From Candidatus Aminicenantota bacterium (GTDB taxonomy: Bacteria; Acidobacteriota; Aminicenantia; UBA2199): 7,889 nt of DNA. The stretch spans positions 1-7,889 of the forward strand of contig JAOZTV010000147.1 of assembly GCA_029939015.1 (NCBI GenBank), written 5' to 3'. The notes below the pieces were generated by a model. The model ran no database searches. It worked only from the letters and a program-made list of their open reading frames with translations, and was not told the origin of the DNA. The translations under genes were made by a program, and so were the position numbers. Position 1 is the stretch's first letter. Every line of letters starts with the position of its first letter. Positions 5,358 to 7,889 of the stretch are shown piece after piece.

Positions 5358-7691
5358 TTGAATTATAATATGGAAAGTTTGATAGTAAGCAAATGTCCTA
5401 TCACTGGATTAACTTTAACAAGTCATCCAGACTGGATCAATGTCAGTTGTGGTCCTGCCTTTAATATTTCATTTAAAATTATTGATAAAAACATTCTTTT
5501 ATTACAGCCAGATGGTTCAGCAGATCTTGAAGGCTTAAAAAAGGGACTTAATTTAGCAAAGCAGATAATAAAAGAAAATTTTAACGATCAAACTTTTATT
5601 TGTATTGAAGATTTTACAAAAGTTGTTTCGCCTACTACTGAAAGCAGAAAATACTATATTCAATTTATGAAAGATTTGATATATTTAAAAGCAATTGTTT
5701 TTCATAGTATTAATCCCCTTATGAAACTTAGCTTGAAATTAGCTGAGAAGTTAAATTTTTTTAAATTTGATGTTTATGTATCAAAGAATTATTATGAAGC
5801 AGTAAATTTAGCACTAAAGAATTCGGATTTTAAAAACAATGAGATACCGTTAACAAAAGAACCAGCCTGGGATTTGAAATTTAATAATTATGCTGTTCGT
5901 TATGAAATCATTAATAATAACATTCTTCATGTAGTATCAGAAGGCATATTTGGAATTGAGTGTTTTGATACAGTAATTAAATATCAGAACAACTTTATAA
6001 AAAAAAACTTTCATAATAAGATCGGTGAATACTACTATGTAGTTGACCTTCGCAATGTCTCAATTACAAGAGATTGCAGAAGAAAATATGCAGATGAGAT
6101 TCAATCCCTATATAAGTTGTTCCCTTTTAAGAGTTATATCTACTATGGTGCAAATAGAATGATCGATATGATAGTAATTTTCCTTGCTCCATTTATTAGT
6201 TTTAATATTAAAAGAGCTAAAGATCTTATTGGTGTTTTAGATATTGTTAAAATTGACAGTACAAAAAGTAACAAAAAAAAAATAAAAAAAATATCTGACG
6301 AAACTCAAAACTATATTGAAGAGTTTCTTGTTTTTCTTGCAAGGATAAACTGGGAAAGTTACGGCATTAACAAAAATTTTAAAAAGGATTCAACTCACCC
6401 CTTTTATCAGGTATATGATGCAATAACTTTAATTAAATCTGACCTTGATGAGCTTTATCTTGAGAAGAAAAAAAATGAAGAAGAAAAAGCAATATTACAG
6501 AATAAACTGCAACTCTCTTTAAAACTGGAAACTATGGGTAAATTAGCAGGTAGTGTTGCACACGACTTGAATAATGTTTTAAGTGGAATCGTCTCTTATC
6601 CTGATATAATAATGAAAAGTCTCCCTGATAATACAGGAAATGCAAAAGCCTTAAAGTATATAAATAGGATGAAAAAATCAGGTCAAAAAGCGGCAGACAT
6701 TGTTCAGGACCTTTTAACTATAAGTAGGAGTGGGGTTGTCAGTTTTGAAACTATAGATATGAACCATATCATTATAGAATATTTAAAAAGCCCTGAATAT
6801 AAAAGTTTGATTAAAGAAAATTTAAAAATATCTATTAAGTTGAATCTATCAGAAGAGTTAACGAATATCTATGCCTCATCCATTCATTTATCAAAAACAG
6901 TTATGAATCTTGTTATAAATGCATTTGAATCTATATCTGATAAAGGTGTAATAAACATCGCCACAAAAAACATTAGTTTAGTTAATAAAAGTTTTAAAGG
7001 TTATAGTAAAAACGCTGATGGGGACTATGTTGAATTAACCGTTGCAGACACAGGCTCTGGTATTTCGGAACAAGATCTCCCAAAAATATTTGAGCCTTTT
7101 TATTCTAAAAAAATTATAGGAAAAAGCGGGACTGGCCTTGGTATGATGGTAATAAAAGGAACTGCTGATGATCATAAAGGTTTTCTAAGTGTAAATAGTA
7201 AAGAAAACAAAGGTACTGAATTTAAATTGTATTTCCCTGTGAACAATGATTATATTGAAAAAAAGCCATTAAAAATAATAGATAATTATAATGGTAAAGG
7301 AGAAACAATACTTGTCGTTGACGATGTTGAAGACCAGAGAATAATAGCCTATAATTTACTAAAAGGGCTGCATTATTCTGTAAAGACAGTTTCAAGTGGA
7401 GAAGAAGCCATAGAATATTTGAAAAAAGAAAATGTGGATCTACTTGTTCTTGATATGATTATGGAGCCTGGAATTGGGGGACTCGAAACATATAAACAAA
7501 TTAAAGATATAAAACCTGACCAGAAGGCAGTCATTGTCAGTGGGTTTTCTGAAACAGAAGATGTCAGGGAAGTACAAAAATTAGGAGCTGGGAAATATAT
7601 AAGAAAACCATATACTATCAAAGAGATAGGTATAGCTGTTTTTGAAGAGTTAAATAAATATAGAATTACTCTTTCTGATAAATACAAATAG
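5358..7691 (+). CDS. Soluble hybrid histidine kinase with duplicated N-terminal sensor domain
   Basis: The 777-residue protein has no convincing membrane helix. It begins with a short segment holding C13-P-I-T-G, then two similar domains at about 38-152 and 180-297. They share IID/IIN-x-N-I-L, IIKxNF/IKKNF, a D-containing strand and an R-x-Y helix, in a beta-alpha pattern reminiscent of STAS/SpoIIAA (inference). A Lys-rich linker (302-312), a helical region and a coiled coil (about 355-392) lead to the kinase: H-box with phospho-His H402 in AHDLNN, N-box N517/N521, G1 DTGSGI (564-569) and G2 GKSGTGLGM (588-596). A C-terminal receiver follows (about 648-768) with D655/D656, phospho-acceptor D699, S728 and K750. 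The sensor signal should pass from H402 to D699 and on to an unseen phosphotransfer protein or regulator. From memory, the core from LAGSVAHDL to the end resembles Desulfobacterota hybrid kinases that usually carry PAS sensors. Start is TTG, chosen by its ribosome site. Confidence 0.92.
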   Translation: MNYNMESLIVSKCPITGLTLTSHPDWINVSCGPAFNISFKIIDKNILLLQPDGSADLEGLKKGLNLAKQIIKENFNDQTFICIEDFTKVVSPTTESRKYYIQFMKDLIYLKAIVFHSINPLMKLSLKLAEKLNFFKFDVYVSKNYYEAVNLALKNSDFKNNEIPLTKEPAWDLKFNNYAVRYEIINNNILHVVSEGIFGIECFDTVIKYQNNFIKKNFHNKIGEYYYVVDLRNVSITRDCRRKYADEIQSLYKLFPFKSYIYYGANRMIDMIVIFLAPFISFNIKRAKDLIGVLDIVKIDSTKSNKKKIKKISDETQNYIEEFLVFLARINWESYGINKNFKKDSTHPFYQVYDAITLIKSDLDELYLEKKKNEEEKAILQNKLQLSLKLETMGKLAGSVAHDLNNVLSGIVSYPDIIMKSLPDNTGNAKALKYINRMKKSGQKAADIVQDLLTISRSGVVSFETIDMNHIIIEYLKSPEYKSLIKENLKISIKLNLSEELTNIYASSIHLSKTVMNLVINAFESISDKGVINIATKNISLVNKSFKGYSKNADGDYVELTVADTGSGISEQDLPKIFEPFYSKKIIGKSGTGLGMMVIKGTADDHKGFLSVNSKENKGTEFKLYFPVNNDYIEKKPLKIIDNYNGKGETILVVDDVEDQRIIAYNLLKGLHYSVKTVSSGEEAIEYLKKENVDLLVLDMIMEPGIGGLETYKQIKDIKPDQKAVIVSGFSETEDVREVQKLGAGKYIRKPYTIKEIGIAVFEELNKYRITLSDKYK
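6273..6291 (+). repeat. Poly-A slippery tract in the kinase linker
   Basis: Ten A bases (6273-6282), one T, then eight A bases (6284-6291) encode the lysine-rich linker (about residues 305-311) between the sensor domains and the coiled coil. Runs this long can cause polymerase slippage in AT-rich bacteria, and also sequencing length errors. The frame is intact here. Confidence 0.7.
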
Positions 7692-7889
7692 TTGTCCAAT
7701 TTTTAGTGTTTGTGTTTTTCCCCTTATATTTATCAGTGGGTTTATAGTGTCAGCTCGGATATAACGTTGATTTAACTGAAAAAAAACCAGGAGATGCTGC
7801 GTAATTTATAAGGTATTTTCATAGTAGGCAAGAATCAAAAAACAAAAAACTTGACTCTCTTTATTCGCAGATAAAAAAATTTCTGGACT
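7692..7889. other. Intergenic tail without recognised features
   Basis: These 198 bases after the kinase stop hold no open frame of credible length, no tRNA and no strong hairpin followed by T residues. A TTGACT at 7851-7856 has no -10 box at a proper distance inside the window. The next gene presumably begins beyond the end. Confidence 0.6.

Noticed and set aside
4246..7763. Similar 12-mers (GTGTCAG-Y-TCGG) in inverted orientation at about 4246-4257 (minus) and 7748-7759 (plus), flanking the isomerase/kinase pair
   Set aside because: One mismatch in 12 bases with no extension on either side. Such pairs are expected by chance in a window of this size, so they are not claimed as element ends.
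7851..7875. TTGACT and GATAAA as a promoter near the window end
   Set aside because: The spacing is 13 nt, too short for a normal promoter, and no downstream gene is visible to support it.

Overview
This is an AT-rich bacterial window (roughly 30% G+C by eye) with tightly packed genes and short intergenic gaps. A lipoprotein signal, a Sec-type signal peptide and an initiator tRNA without an encoded CCA fit a low-GC, probably Gram-negative bacterium. The kinase/receiver core of the last gene resembles a hybrid-kinase family I remember as common in Desulfobacterota. That is the only taxonomic hint I would offer, and it is weak. No rRNA, CRISPR array, insertion sequence or phage structural gene is visible.

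Left part (1-3585, all + strand, gaps of 6, 2 and 10 nt): a probable operon. It holds a metallo-beta-lactamase-fold hydrolase (5' end cut by the window edge), a complete XerD-like tyrosine recombinase, an exported serine beta-lactamase-like hydrolase, and a lipoprotein with an endonuclease/exonuclease/phosphatase domain. The last two products should act outside the cytoplasm.

Middle (3586-4311): a consensus sigma-70-type promoter drives an initiator tRNA-Met gene. About 60 bp past the tRNA lies a second copy of its anticodon-to-T-loop segment, with one base missing. A 9-bp inverted repeat abuts both the tRNA and this copy, which looks like a recombination or integration scar. A gene for a 76-residue single-pass membrane protein of unknown function follows.

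Right part (4312-7889): two divergent genes share a 68-bp control region. On the minus strand is a protein related to the L-fucose/L-arabinose isomerase superfamily that seems to lack the first N-terminal domain. On the plus strand, starting at TTG, is a soluble hybrid histidine kinase. Its sensory half is two tandem copies of a ~115-residue domain (possibly STAS/SpoIIAA-like) in place of the PAS domain I would expect. The divergent layout suggests, but does not show, that the two genes are linked in function. The last ~200 bases have no recognisable gene.

The most unusual items are the duplicated-domain kinase, its pairing with a truncated isomerase-like gene, and the tRNA-derived repeat. 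I see no clear-cut novel defence or mobile system.
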